From Onchidella celtica (taxonomy: Eukaryota; Mollusca; Gastropoda; Systellommatophora; Onchidiidae), in the NCBI GenBank assembly GCA_963931925.1, contig OZ007573.1, forward strand, positions 42,286,711-42,350,710: a stretch of 64,000 nt of DNA, written 5' to 3'. The notes under the pieces were generated by a model, which ran no database searches, was not told the DNA's origin, and saw only the letters and a program-made list of their open reading frames with translations. Position numbers and translations under genes: made by a program. Positions 35,865 to 48,280 of this stretch are shown piece by piece. How positions within the stretch are numbered: position 1 is the stretch's first letter; every line of letters starts with the position of its first letter.

Positions 35865-38274
35865 ACAACTGTAGAGTCCCAAGCATAATGGAAAATGAGA
35901 TTTTGAAGGCATTGTTCTTCATAGGAACAAAGTAGTCGGCCTGAGATGTTGGTCAGGGGTTACAGTTGACACAAGAATTAAAACTGCCAGGCTGAAAGAC
36001 ACACACAAAAAAAGGGATTTTGAAGTTGGCAAAATTAAAATGTCAAACGTGTGTATATATATACATGAATGTTTATTTCCATTGTACATAAATGTTCATA
36101 TAACATAACCACACCATGTCAGCATGAAAATACATACACATACAGTGTAGAATACATATTATTTGCTGAAAAATGTTCCCATTCTTGCATTTTAAAAATG
36201 TTTGTTTTCTTTTGAATTATCGATGAGTTCCATTAGACAACGGAATGTGTTCTGTGGCGTTTCCTTTGTTCGTAAGCTCAAGATAATTTGCTCAAAGTAT
36301 ACAACCTAAATGGGACATTCAACCAACTAATCTGCAGCTGAAAGCAACATAGACATATCGTCGCCCAGGTTCCGGTATAGATCTAGTCTAATTCCTCTTT
36401 TTTACAAAACTTGAGATAAAAGGCCCTTATATTGTATTCTTTCATTCCTTTGAAGAAAAAATCGTGAACGTATCTTACCTCTGGGAGTAGACTTTAAAGT
36501 GTTGAAAAGTTGTTCAAACACTTTGTAAAATTCAACTATAACACTGTTCAAGCCATTTTCTGAAAACCCACCATGTCGAGATATAATGAAATAAAGCAGT
36601 ATTGGGGCAACAATGTATTGGCGTTCTATACCCAGCCATCCAATCCATTCCTAAATACAAATCTCAGCTTATACAATGCTAGGAGGGGGTGGGGTGGGGA
36701 TGGGGTAGAGCAATTAAAGCATGCTTGAGGCCCCGCCTTTAAGTTATCCCTGGATATAACAAAACCATGTTTTACCTCTGAAAGCACAATTCTCATAAAG
36801 GGGTCTGAAATAGCCTTCTATTGTTATGATCTCTTTGATGAGCATGAAGATTTAACAAAGAGTTCATCGTCCTGTTTTCTCATAGGCGGGGTCTCTTTTA
36901 ACTCTGGACACTTTGAAAGGTAACATTTCGCAACGCTTTTCAACTTATTCTCGGCCACTGGCGTTAAAAGTCTGAATGTAAAATCCTTCCAGCCATTATT
37001 TATTATTTAAGCTGATCTCAACGTGTTGTAAAGGGATGTGGTCTTCCCATCTTGGGCTCAGTGCTCGAAGGGCAACACACAGCTTGAGTTGTAGTGCGCT
37101 GTGCAGTGCCGTGCAATGCAGTGCAAACAAACCGTTTTCAAGTCGAATGTTCATGGCGAGAAAACAATTATTTATTCATAGTGAGAAAATAATAATTTTT
37201 TTTCCAAAAAATATATACATTTTCTCGATCCTGTGAAATGTATTTAGAAAGATTTGTAAAGCAGGCTTACAAAGCGTAAACTGTAATGCATGTAACACTA
37301 ATGAAATGGCACGTGATTTATTTGGTCACCAAAGCACAGCGGACGGTGTCTGGCCTCAGGGAAACATGCACATTATGACCTCCTTATTCCTTTCAGATCA
37401 AGATACAAACGTCGTGTGATTTTCGAACTTTAGCAAAATCGAAGACAAGTCGACTACTAAAGACACTTGAGGCCTGGCGTCTTACTGTTCTCGACATGGC
37501 TATGCACTCGCTAAAGCTCGAGAAGTTACGAGAACTTTGGCCAGAGACAACGAGAACAATTGAACCGGCACTCCACGGGCCATTACTACCTGCTGCTTGA
37601 ACAGTGGAATATGGAGTGAACGTTAATGTTCTCCCCTGAAAAATGTTTGTGAACACTCCAAGCTGGCAAGTGCAGGGACAAACAACACTCCGAGTGCTGC
37701 CCTGCCGCCCCCTTTAGCCAGGAGAGCTGTCGCTCGTGCAGCCAAACGGCGCTATACAATGACATTAATTAAATTTTAAACTGAATCAAAATTTCTCGCT
37801 CGAAAAAGGCAAGGAACCGAAATTTAATTATCAAACTTGTTATTATTATTTTTGTTATATCATAATTATTATCAAAACCCTAATTCCTTTATCTGGGGCG
37901 AGGAGTGAGAATGAGTGTTGAAATTGAGATATATTTTGTATTAAATATTTATAAACCACGAAAGCGTGTGGATAGCGAGGTTTCTGAGAAAAAACGCACA
38001 TGGCGAATTCTGCCATCAACCCGCACTAACTTCCAGTCCTGCTATCCTTACAAAGAAGAAAAAAAAATGGATGTACATTCAAAAAAGAAGAACATGCTTC
38101 ATTTAATACTGGTGCAAATCTAATTACTAGAGCCACTTCCAGTTCAGAGACATTACTTTGCAATGGTTCAATAACATGGGTATTAATATATCCATGGTTC
38201 CTGGCCTCGCCCGCTTACGTTTCTGGGTTTCAATATATATTTAGACATTTATATTTTTGTGGTGTAAATGTGTA
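35865..38274. other. Unrecognised sequence
   Basis: No gene was recognised, including in the minus-strand open frame at 37393-37656, which lacks any familiar domain. Confidence 0.4.
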
Positions 38275-38472
38275 TGTGCGTGAATGAGTGTGCATGTGTG
38301 AGTTTGTGCGTGTGTGTGTGAGTATGTGCATATGTGTGAGAGAGAAAGGGGGAGAGGGACAGGGGTGAAAGAGAGAGGGAGAGAGAGAGAGTGGTGGAGG
38401 GGAAAGAGAGAAAGAGGTTGGAGGAAGAAAAAGAGTGGAAAGAGATAGAAATAGAGAGGAGAGAGAGAGAGG

Positions 38473-38531
<59 letters not shown>

Positions 38532-38566
38532 AGAAAGAAAGAGAGAGGGAGAGTGAGAGAGCGTCT
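38275..38566. repeat. (GT)n-like then (GA)n-rich tract
   Basis: Imperfect GTGT/GTGA words to about 38340 are followed by a GA-rich polypurine tract with AAAG interruptions. Confidence 0.9.
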
Positions 38567-38960
38567 AGACAGTAAGTTATGTGTTATTTAACTTTCATTT
38601 GTAAAACAGTCTTATCGTTACCATTTTTTTTCACAAGAAACAGCCACAGTAACTTTGAAAATGGGGAGGGGGGAGGGGGGCTCGAAGGAGGGAAGCCCCT
38701 ATCTCTCAGTCCTATAATCTTAGCTTTCATAACATACAGTCACCTAATTTTCATGCTGACTGAAGAGCGGTTGTTTGATCTGTAGAAGGAAGAGCAGTGC
38801 ACGTTTTTTCTCGGTCCTTGTTTCAGACTAAAACCGTGTGCAGGCAGCTTCGTGCACGCACCTTCCAGTTTGCCGAAGGCGGAAAGTCAGAAACTGACAT
38901 CCCACTTAAGTGCGGTGTGGGTAAATGACAAAACTGCTTTTAAAGGGAACGAAAAAGAAA

Positions 38961-39224
38961 GCCGTTACAAGTACATACGTCCCCCCAATTTTATTTTTTT
39001 TTAAATGTATTTTAATACTTTTTTTGTGTCTCCAGAGCCAAAGAGCTCCTCCCGAAATACTCCTAACAACAGCCTTAATTAATTATTCTTTCAGATTTTC
39101 TTTTTTTGGTTTCCTCCTGTTTTTTTTTTTTTTTTGGTTGAAAGGATACAGGGCAGGGTTAGAGATTCATTAAGATTTAGGGTCAAGGTTAAGGACGGCA
39201 TTAGGGATAGGTTCTTATACGTAC
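38961..39224 (+). repeat. Dispersed repeat family B, copy 2
   Basis: It carries GCCGTTACAAGTACATACGT, CTCCCGAAATACTCCTAACA, TTAATTAATTATTCTTTCAG and ATTAGGGATAGGTTCTTATA. It is collinear with the copies at 40797 and 47970. Confidence 0.75.
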
Positions 39225-40147
39225 AGATAAAACTGCCTGGTAGACATTGAACTTTGCTGCCTGGTATTGTCTGGACAAAGTAGTCTTACAACAATAATGC
39301 TAGCTTTTGAATGGGTAATACTTGAGCTGAAACCGAAAGTACTGACAGCTAGACATGGGGAATGAGGAGAGAGATTACCGCTTACAACTAGATACATGTA
39401 TAACGTAGTCTAGATCTAGATCTACTCTTGGCTTAGAAGGTTTACTGAACTATCAAATCTAAGATTGATGATGACTCTAGGCTGAGTGTCCTGGACTCAC
39501 TTCTTCTCTTCATTCACATAGTGCCTCCATTTTACAGTTGGAGGCTGACTTCTATGCCTGTGTTCTTTTTCGTTTGATGACTGAAGGTGGATGGCACAGC
39601 ATCTGAACTGATTGTGCGCCGTGCGATGTTGTAGCCGATAAGTATATATATGCACTAAGTGGTCCAGCTTGAAGTGCAGTCCACACAACCCAACTTCTCT
39701 GAGAATAGGCGATCTGCTGACCGTTCTTTTTCCGGGTGACGTTTTGTTCCCATACCTTCCAGTCTGTTGTTTTTTTTTCTTTTAAATCTCTTGGAAAGTG
39801 GTGGAATCTCACCATTTCACCGCTGGATGTCCAGTTATTTGCTGACTAACAGCTGATTGCAATACAATACACCATTGCCTAAGCTTTTGTTTACGTGTAC
39901 ATGACGTCACTTCCGCCTCTGTGAGCACGAAAAGGACAAAACGTGCTTTCGCAAGTCGAAATTTGACGAGCCGGTAAACATGTTTAATCCCTTCCGCTGC
40001 AACAATCGCCCACCAGTAAATGCGTTTTAGGCTTTGGGGTGACTCAAGGGGCAAATTTCCTATTGAAAATGGTTCTAAAAAAAGTTGACGACATTCCAAC
40101 GTTCACATACCCTTTAAATTACATTTTTTTTTTTTTTTTGTCGGAGG
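39225..40147. other. Unrecognised; CRE/ETS-like site at 39902
   Basis: No gene was recognised. The 16-mer TGACGTCACTTCCGCC at 39902-39917 combines a full CRE palindrome with an ETS core. It could mark a promoter or lie in an unrecognised repeat. Confidence 0.35.
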
Positions 40148-40460
40148 CTGTTGTTAGGGAGGAATCATACTAAGCCCGGTCAGACACAGTCAGCCCCTGG
40201 CAGACAAGGAGTGCATACCATAATTTCCTGTATTTCCTAAGTAAATCCGGGAAGACCCTATCATACTAAACCCCGTCAGACACAGTCAGATTCTGCCATT
40301 ATTTCTTTGATGTAGGCCTACATTTTGCTGGCAGCATCAGAATCAGACTGTGTCTGGCCGAGCCTTAGTATGATACTTTCCTTAGGGGACCACAGTCTGA
40401 AGTCAAAGCCGAATATAAAAAATACTGAATTGTGGTCGCTATAAATGGGGCATTAACTAG
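40148..40460 (+). mobile_element. MITE family M, copy 6, interrupted by family I
   Basis: The outer end CTGTTGTTAGGG (40148-40159) is cut off from TTAGGGGACCACAGTCTGA (40382 onward) by a whole family-I MITE. The interior CAAAGCCGAATATAAAAAAT matches family M. The distal end is not recognisable. Confidence 0.7.
40158..40381 (+). mobile_element. MITE family I, copy 2, nested in MITE M
   Basis: The ends AATCATACTAAGCCCGG and CCTTAGTATGATAC are inverted, with a direct internal TATCATACTAAACCCCG at about 40259. TTAG flanks it on both sides (40154-40157 and 40382-40385), as in the other copy. Confidence 0.8.
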
Positions 40461-40620
40461 GGACAACATGATTTTTTCCCCTTTGTTCTCAGATGTGGAC
40501 GTTCGATTTCCACATTTGGAGGAATGTTCAGTGCTTGTTCTTTGATTGTTTCAAAGGAAAATTAAAGGCAACCAATAAATGTCAATCTTGAATTTCCATA
40601 AAGAAAAGGAAAAAAAAAAA

Positions 40621-40740
40621 GCTGTTATCAGGGGAACCTTGTATTTTTACATTGTAATCTATAGCTGAACAGGAATGTGACTCAGTTTTTTTTTATATAT
40701 ATTCGGCTTTGTAATTAGTCCACGGTCCCTTAACAACAAC
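40621..40740 (-). mobile_element. MITE family M, copy 7
   Basis: It starts GCTGTTATCAGGGGAACC and ends CACGGTCCCTTAACAAC. The interior TATTCGGCTTTGTAATTAGT is the reverse of the usual interior. Confidence 0.72.
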
Positions 40741-40796
40741 AAAAAATTAATGTAGTTAACAAAATTCAGATATTTGAATCACATAAAAAGAAGAAT

Positions 40797-41058
40797 GCTG
40801 TTACAAGTATGTAGGTCCTCCAAGTTTTTTTTACACTGGCGGTATGTATTTTAAAGCCTTTTGTGACTCCAGAGCTACAGAGCTCCTCCCGAAATACCCT
40901 ACCAACAGCTTAATTAATTATTCTTTTAGGTTTTCTTTTTGTTTTCCTCCTGTTTTCTTGGTTGAAATGGTGGGGGCAGGGCTAGGGATTCGATAAGATT
41001 TAGGGTTGAGGATAAGAACGGGGTTAGGGATAGGTACGTATACGTATGCGCCCCTAGC
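40797..41058 (+). repeat. Dispersed repeat family B, copy 3
   Basis: It carries GCTGTTACAAGTATGTAGGT, TGACTCCAGAGCTACAGAGC, GATTCGATAAGATTTAGGGT and ACGTATACGTATGCGCCCC. It is the best preserved copy. Confidence 0.78.
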
Positions 41059-41256
41059 ATGCAACGCTTGGGAAGCGTATACACAAGTAACAACAGCCTA
41101 AAAAGAAAACAAAAACGTTATGTTCATGTTGTCATCAGAGCTCTGGTCTATCCACCATGTACAAACAGAATCAGTTGTATTAGGCTGATGGGTGCACTGA
41201 GGCTGTCTTGTCTCCGTTTTAGTGGGATAATTTATGTGCACCAGGTATTAAAGTGA

Positions 41257-41410
41257 ACCTCGGGCACTAGCGAGACCGAAAACCGACCAAAAAAAAAAAA
41301 AAAAGTCGGCCTCACTAGTTGAGCTCAGGCGCGACAAAACTGTCTTAAGTCAGGTAGAAGAAGGAGGAAACCTCGCCTACTGAGTCAGAACAGGACACAA
41401 AACACTGTTT
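41257..41410 (+). repeat. Dispersed repeat family J, copy 1
   Basis: It has ACCTCGGGCACTAGCGAGAC, ACTGTCTTAAGTCAGG and CTACTGAGTCAGAACAGGAC. Relatives are at 50547 and (inverted) 51930. Confidence 0.5.
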
Positions 41411-43316
41411 GTATTGGAGAAGATCTACGTATCGGGCTCTTCAGCCAGCAGCCCTACGGAAATCAGACCCATAGGATTGACGTTAAGTTTGCACATAGGA
41501 ATGACATCGTTCCTACGTAGATCCGCTGGTTATGATATCGCCCAGACATCGGTTTGATGCAGGGAACCCATTCCTATCTTAATCCCACCAGCCCTGGGAA
41601 ATCCAAGTGGGATTGAATTATGGTTGCTGGCTGGAGAACTATCCCCTCTTTCATGCGTGGTCGCTTATTCGGGATAATTTTTTCTTTCTGGCACCGTTTG
41701 CTTCCAATTAACCGGTTGTTACACCTGACTGTGCTTTTGAGGCAGTGGCGAGTGCTGCACTTGTGATAAAACCCGTATTGTCACTGCATTTATGAGCTTC
41801 TACAATGGCTGAAGAATATGCAACGGTTTGCATCTTTAATTAGCGTCTTCAAATTGTAGTGAGCACCTTTGAAGTGGCAGTAACAATAGGGCATTGCCGA
41901 TTTCTGTCTGGGTGTAAGCGTCAAAGCATGGCAACACCCGAGTGTTGATGGGGGGAAAAAAGTGCAGAATACAAAAATAGCGCAACTGCAAGGTGCTTTT
42001 CGAAATGGCTACCAGTTCCTGGGGACAAAACTGTGCTTTTCTTGTCAGGAAAGAACATCTCGCTAAAATTTCTGATGCCACAATGCTCCGAGCATACAGG
42101 AAAACTGGATACAGAGAAGGTTGAATAGGATAATTGACCACGCCTGGGTAATTTCAGACAATGAAACCCAAAGACATGAGGAAATTTCATTGGGCAACTC
42201 TCGTCCCTTCGCCATACGTTTTGGACTCTCATAACCGCCTCGGTTGTCAATGCTTTATTTAAATGCGCATTTTTGGAAATAATTAGATAATGTGTTATTA
42301 ACTACAGTACATTGTTGAGTTCATCACTAACTGGCTTTTTATGACGGCTAGGTTTGTGTAAATTGTTACAATAATTATTTAAATCTCATAGAACTTGAGC
42401 ATTCACAGACTGCACGTGGTTCACCAAAAATTGGCTATGATTTTAAAGGGAGTTTCCTCCTAAAGAATTTGAACCATCGATATCAACGACAAGAAGTAAT
42501 TTGAAACTACCACAGCAGAAAAAAAAAAAAGAACGCTACCAAAAAAAAACCCAATAATTTTTGGTGCCATCGGCAACACTGGTGTTATAAATAGAGATAT
42601 GAGGGAGAGAGTTGTGTTGGAGAAAATCTAGGTACCGGAGGTATTGAACGGAAGAGGAGGAGAAATGGGTATTTGGCTTTTGTGCCAATGTATTCTATTT
42701 TTGTATGAGTCTGGGTGTGCCCATGTCAGAAGCAAATTTTCTTCGGGACCAGTTACGTCTATTCTATTTGCCTACTAGCTGAGTTACCCGGCTTTACCCG
42801 GGAGAAATATCTTTATTACTTATAATGATCTAGGTCTAGGTCACAAAGTAAATTCCTTCTGCAGACAAAGAAATACAATGACAGAATAAGTATGGACACG
42901 GATTCCGCGCCAACTTTGGAGTTTATTTACCCTTTTTCGTCAAAGTTTACAGGCGATCCATGTTTTCGCCAATCTACAAATTGCTTCCTTCAGCGAATGA
43001 ACGATGAGGGAAACTGCGTCACGGTACTAAAAATAGATCATAGTAGCGTGTCCTTGTTCTAAACGCATGGAGTCGGAAATGGTTGTTGCGGATTTTACGT
43101 GTGAATTGTGCAAAATGAACAAATTATCCAGAGTTTGCAGCATTTCCATATCATCCCCTTACATCACAATAAGTCGAGTTATAGGCAATGAGAATGCTTC
43201 CAGAGTTTTGGAGCCCTCCCAAAAAGAGCCTTTGAAGGCCGAACTTTCACCCTTAGCTCCATTATAGTATGATTCTATTTCATGAACACAGAGCTGCTAG
43301 CTGCTCGTAACCAAAT
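41411..43316. other. Mostly unrecognised; hairpin motif K at 42773
   Basis: No gene was supported. Motif K copy 2 (ACTAGCTGAGTTACCCGGC ... CCCGGGAGAAATATC) lies at 42773-42817. Confidence 0.45.
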
Positions 43317-43564
43317 CGCGGCTTTAGTTCTTGTGTGATCTATGCCCATTTTCTGAAAAGCTGGAGATTTCCAGAGTATGTAGAAGACAGATAACAAATG
43401 CACACTTTGACACTTGTTAAAATACACCGTGGCACTTATCAAGCTGTTTCACAGTTCCGATTTATTCTAACTCCTTAACATAATGCAAAAAGCCCCAAAC
43501 GTTTAACGTCGAATTTCTCAGTTGTGCAAGAAGTGGAGTTGGAAGAAACAAGGACTAGGGTCGG
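43317..43564 (-). mobile_element. MITE-like family F, copy 4
   Basis: An inverted copy: CGGCTTTAGTTCTTGTGTGA at the left, AACAAGGACTAGGGTCGGG at the right. The interior has GGCACTTATCAAGCTGTTTC and GTCGAATTTCTCAGTTGTGC. Confidence 0.72.
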
Positions 43565-43851
43565 GCAGTATTTCCCCCCTTGCGTCTGTCTGGAATGGAT
43601 TAAATGTTAGTATTTCATCACCTCAGGTCTGTGTGTGTACCGTGTTACTGGTTGTTTCAATGGCATGCCGTGTTCTCGCCTACAGCAACCGCTGGAGTAG
43701 AGACGTTAGAAAGGCCAAGAGCAGAGATCCTCAGAAAACGGAAATCTTTACACAGAGCAGCTGCCGCTAAATCTAAATAAATTGTTACAGCAGTCTGAAG
43801 GTAAAACTATACTAAAACAAAACGGCGGAATGTAGAAATTTGTCACGCTAA
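43565..43851. other. Unrecognised
   Basis: Nothing recognised. Confidence 0.5.
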
Positions 43852-44035
43852 CTGCTTTTGTCCACAGTATCCGCTCCGCTATATTCACGGAAAATGATGT
43901 ATGAAAAACTCTGTTTGCCTCTGTAGCGACGAGGAGCGGAGCGGAACGGATGCTGTGGACAAGTATACAGTGGCAAACAGTGTTTTTACCTCACTGTCCG
44001 TAAAAATAGTGGAGCGGATGCTGTGGACAAGAGTA
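43852..44035 (-). mobile_element. MITE family D, copy 2
   Basis: The ends are CTTTTGTCCACAGTATCCGC and GGAGCGGATGCTGTGGACAA. The internal third motif GGATGCTGTGGACAAG at about 43948 is inverted relative to the copy at 13304, as expected if the whole element is flipped. Confidence 0.8.
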
Positions 44036-45354
44036 GTAAATTTTACCTGCTTTTGTCATTGAACAAAAAGAATATGATCACATAAGTGAAACAACGAAAA
44101 AAGAATAAAGTGGTGTTTAATTAAGGGAGTTGTGCTAGTTTGGAGACTGAGAATATTTTCACATTCACGATTTAATTTTGTCTTCTTTGGTCATGATGAC
44201 CTCCTAATACTGTGTCCTTCAGCTTGCCTTAAGTCGCATCTTACCTAGCTATGCCGTGTTGCGTAAACGCAATAATAACGACTATTGACAAAAAATGTAC
44301 GCACATGAAATGACATTAAACTAGTGGATTTTAGATGTGATATCCTGGTACTAAAACACTTCAGTGAAAAGTAAGTTTTATAACCCTGAAGAACATGCTT
44401 GAGCAGTCATAGCTGGGACTTAAACACAAGTTAATCCACTTCAGATATTAAGAAACACAACGAGTTTTTGTTTGTGTGTGTGTGTGTTTCTATGGATAAG
44501 CTCAGGACATGCTCCATTCCATTCACTCTCTTTCCGAGGCTGCACAATGGTGATCTTTCCAGTCATGAATTCTGAAATATCGCAGAGTGTACTCACGCTT
44601 GAAAAATCAAAATCTGTTATCGGGTAATCATATGATGACTCTATTGGCAAGAATCGCCTTCCAATAAAAACACATTGAAGTTTTGTTGAACGGTGTTGGC
44701 TCGGAAGGGTTTACATGTAAAAGCCCTAGATTAAAGCCTCCAAACCGAACTTTCAGTTTCTTTTTTTTCAAATCCAGTTTTATGATCCTTCATAACTACA
44801 TCAGCAGTTGCAATTTGAAGAATAGATTAAAGGAGTTAAATTATAAAAACAACTGTCTTTAGATCCGAAATGACGTTTAAATCGAAATGTGATTTTAAGC
44901 GACTTTCACATGTTGGGATTTTCCCACGTCATTGTAAAAAGTTTTCATGTTGCGAGTTGTGTAGTTTTTATCCTGAAACTTAAGGCAGGGAGAGATTTCG
45001 TAAAGTACACACGCGGGCGTATGGAAACCGTACATGTGGGAAGGGAGAGAGAGAGGGTCTGTAAAAATACTTACGTTCAGTTACTGTGACGTATTAAATG
45101 GCGCAGTTTTATTTATTTATGTTTTCAACGAAATAAGGTGTAGGATTATTATTTTAATCAAATACAGGTTAGATCCATATTTGTGATGAAAAGTTCGGGC
45201 TACCGACTATACTAACTTGGTACCTTGACGAACGTTCTATCTGCGCTAAGAGAGTCCAGGCTTAGGGCTGGCAGGGGTTCATTACCCGCATTTGTTAAAC
45301 GTTCTACCACTTTAAAAAAAAATGTTTGACTTTTTTTTCATTTGCTTGATTTTC
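44036..45354. other. Unrecognised
   Basis: No gene was recognised. A short (GT)n run is at about 44475-44490. Confidence 0.45.
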
Positions 45355-45505
45355 TATCTTGTTACATTTTTTCTTGACGAAAGTTAATATAGAAAACTCC
45401 ATTTGTCTTTCCTTTTCCTTTGCGTTTGATTGTTTCGTTCCGTATTATTTCTTACGCTGGGCTTTGCCACATGATAATCTTTTATCTTTGCCACATTTTG
45501 ACTTT
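45355..45505 (-). repeat. Dispersed repeat family G, copy 4
   Basis: The plus strand reads TTGTCTTTCCTTTTCCTTTG, TATTATTTCTTACGCTGGGC and CCACATTTTGACTTTGTC. Confidence 0.68.
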
Positions 45506-45739
45506 GTCAAACAGTCCGTGCATAATCAATGCCATTTAAACATCGGGAATTAACACAGGCTTTATCATGAACATTCAACAGTTTACTGGCTGTACGCTCT
45601 TACAATAGTGGGGTGGGGGGGGGGTGTGAAACCAAGTGTGTGAAAAGCGTATGTGTATGTGTCGGCAGGTGTGTGTGCGTGTGGGGGGGGGGGAGATAAA
45701 ATGGCCACAGTAGAGCTTATGTACTTCATGGATAGGGTC

Positions 45740-45846
45740 ATTGTTATGGGACCGTAGTATCTTACATTATTAGCCAGAGTTAAAATTGAACGTAACTCGG
45801 TATTTTCTATATTCAGGCTTTGTGATAGAATTGGATCCCCTAAACG
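45740..45846 (-). mobile_element. MITE family M, copy 8
   Basis: It starts ATTGTTATGGGACCGTAG and ends TTGGATCCCCTAA (diverged). The interior is ACTCGGTATTTTCTATATTC. Confidence 0.6.
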
Positions 45847-46129
45847 AAAGCATTATGGATAATCCCTAATTAATCTTAAATTGTCTCAAATTTCTCACCT
45901 CTTGATGACCTGTTGCTTTTTTTTCTTTTGTCTTTTCTCCTCAATTTTTCTGTTCCTCCCTCTTTCCCAAAAATGTATATTTCAAAAAAAAAATAAAAAA
46001 TGTTTGGATCTTCAATTTCTCTCTTTATTCTTTTTATTTTCCTTCTCATCAATTTCCTGCCATCCACATGACTACGTATGGTTACATCAGGAAAGGCTAT
46101 AGTATCCACTTGCACTACAGAAGCAGTGA

Positions 46130-46262
46130 GGGATGAAAACATTACTTGCCAGCGCAGTGCTGGAAGAGATTCAGCCCGGTCGTCCTATCAGTGGAAGGGC
46201 GGAGCCGCCTCTTGTCCGCCGCCACGCCTACCTCGACGAGTGAAGCTTCGCGTACGCCTCAG
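46130..46262 (+). other. Possible exon end with strong splice donor
   Basis: A GC-rich, CpG-rich patch ends CGTACGCCTCAG followed by GTGAGCTC, a textbook 5' splice donor at 46263. An open frame from about 46078 crosses it. It has no recognisable protein similarity, so it may be a 5' untranslated exon or chance. Confidence 0.2.
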
Positions 46263-46599
46263 GTGAGCTCGTGCCGTTAGGGAAGACTTGATGCGACATT
46301 GTCGAGAATGAGACCCGATCTATAATGATTCGAGATTCGACCAACGATCTGGAGCGTTGGCTGGCGAAGGTAACGGGCCGTGACACAGATAATTTTGCGT
46401 AATCCATTACAGTTTTGAACACTGAATTTAACAATCCCATCTAAAATGAAACTGGAGTGCAGTTTCAAGTCCCGATCAGAGCTCAGATCATAATTATTAT
46501 AAAGGAAGTAGGGCCTCCAATGGTTTCAGGTCTTTATTTTAGGAGGTTCGCTGCTCTTGGCATTTACGAAATATCATAAAAACCACAGAAAAACTGTGG

Positions 46600-46770
46600 G
46601 GTCGCAGCAGGGCTATAGGCAAAGTCAAAATTAGGCAAAAAGAAAAGGTTGTATGTTGCGAAACCCCGCGTGAGAAATAAAACCCAAACAATACAAAGCG
46701 AACTAAAGTGAAGACAGAAAATACACAAAATTTTCGGCTTTCGCCTTTTTCAAGTGAAAAAAAAACGAAC
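46600..46770 (+). repeat. Dispersed repeat family G, copy 5
   Basis: It reads GGCAAAGTCAAAATTAGGCA, GTTGTATGTTGCGAAACCCC and TTTTCGGCTTTCGCCTTTTT. Confidence 0.7.
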
Positions 46771-46922
46771 AATAAAAGACTTCAACGGGAACGAAGTGAA
46801 ACAGTTTACTTAGCTGCCAGTTCTTGCTTCGTTAGCACTGTTAGCACTCAATTTACACATTGATGTTAGAAACTCATCTTTAAAAATCGCATCTGCGTAT
46901 TCTCTGAGACAGCGGGTCAGCT

Positions 46923-47032
46923 GGTAATAATGATCATAATAATAATGATATAATAATAATAATGATATAATAATAATGATGATAGTAATTACTGATAATG
47001 ATAATAACAATAACAATAATGACAACAATAAA
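46923..47032. repeat. Imperfect (AAT)n/(ATG) tract
   Basis: AT-rich triplets with ATG and AAC variants. Confidence 0.8.
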
Positions 47033-47969
47033 ATTAACTTTAAAATGCCCCAAACTATGCTCCACTATAAATTATATAACTATCCTCAAATGCCAGGCGG
47101 CTCGATCTACCGGATGACGTCAACTTCTTGGCAGTTGCTTCAAAAAAAAAAAAAAAAAGCAAGAACAATAATTACCAGAAGAAAAAACAGTTCTGAACAT
47201 CGTTAATCTATCGGGGTTGGGGGCTCCAACCCCTCCCTCGCTGCAAAACAACTGATTTTACAAAAGCATCTCATTACTCCTCTCAGAATTGACATAATTA
47301 TTCCTTTGTTCATCAACCTTACATTCTAACCTTTACATGAATTTCATAACTAAATGTTCCATGTTCTAAAATGTCTAACAAAATCACCAACCAGCCCAAA
47401 TAAAAAAAACAATATAATGGCCATTTTGATTGATTTTGTTATGTAAATTATTTAGTTGCCAATTAGGGTCGTGTTAAAAACCTGGATGATTCTTACATCC
47501 GTAGACAGTTTCCCCCCCCCCCCCTCCTCCCTCCCCTTTCTTTTCTATTATCTCCTGTGAGATTATTCTGGGTCGATAAATCATGGAAGAATGAGTGAAA
47601 AATGTCCGAATAAAATAATTATGAAGGAAATGTTTCGGTAGTTGAACAGTGAGCACACAGGGCTAGATTACCATTTTGTAGGCCTCCGAGCTATAGAATG
47701 ATGAAAGTACTAATTTTGGATTCTTGAAATCAGTTTATTCAACTTTTACAACATAATGTCAACAGTTGTAGACCTGCATAGATGGGTGCACGTGTAACGC
47801 ACAACAGAAAGAGAGGAGATATTGTGATATTTTGAAAACTAAAATAGGTTTTTAAAATATTAATTTTTGTATGTGTTCTGGTTCGAAATAATGCTATTTG
47901 TTTTTAGGAGAATGGCCTGCAATAGAAATTTAAGTAAGGTTTTGATATTTATAACCTCGCACTTAGATT
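47033..47969. other. Unrecognised; C14 run at about 47511
   Basis: Nothing recognised other than homopolymer runs. Confidence 0.5.
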
Positions 47970-48280
47970 GTTGTTACGTACACGTACGGCCCCCAATTTT
48001 TTTTTCTTTTTTTGTTTGCGCCAACGGTACATATTGAAAAGCCTTTTCTGGCTCAAGAGCTACAATATACCCCCCCCCCCCACCCCGCACCCCCCAAAAT
48101 ACTCCTAACAACACTCTTAATTAATTGTTCTTTCAGATTTTATTTTTGTTTTCCTTGTTTGTTTGTTTTGTTTTTTTTTGTTTTTTAAATGGTATGGTGC
48201 AGGGTTAGGGACTCGATAAGATTTAGGGTTGAGGATAAGGACGGGGTTAAGGATAGGTACACATACGAATGCTCCTCTAG
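47970..48280 (+). repeat. Dispersed repeat family B, copy 4
   Basis: It has TTGTTACGTACACGTACGGC, AAAATACTCCTAACAACACT and GGACTCGATAAGATTTAGGG. It is longer than the other copies because of C-rich and T-rich runs. Confidence 0.75.

Noticed and set aside
37393..37656. Minus-strand open frame of 87 codons
   Set aside because: No recognisable domain, splice signals or repeat; length is within chance.
39160..39215. Interstitial telomere
   Set aside because: TTAGGG words are few, degenerate and part of dispersed family B in all four copies.
41836..42250. Minus-strand open frames of about 100 codons
   Set aside because: They overlap in different frames with no domain or codon bias.
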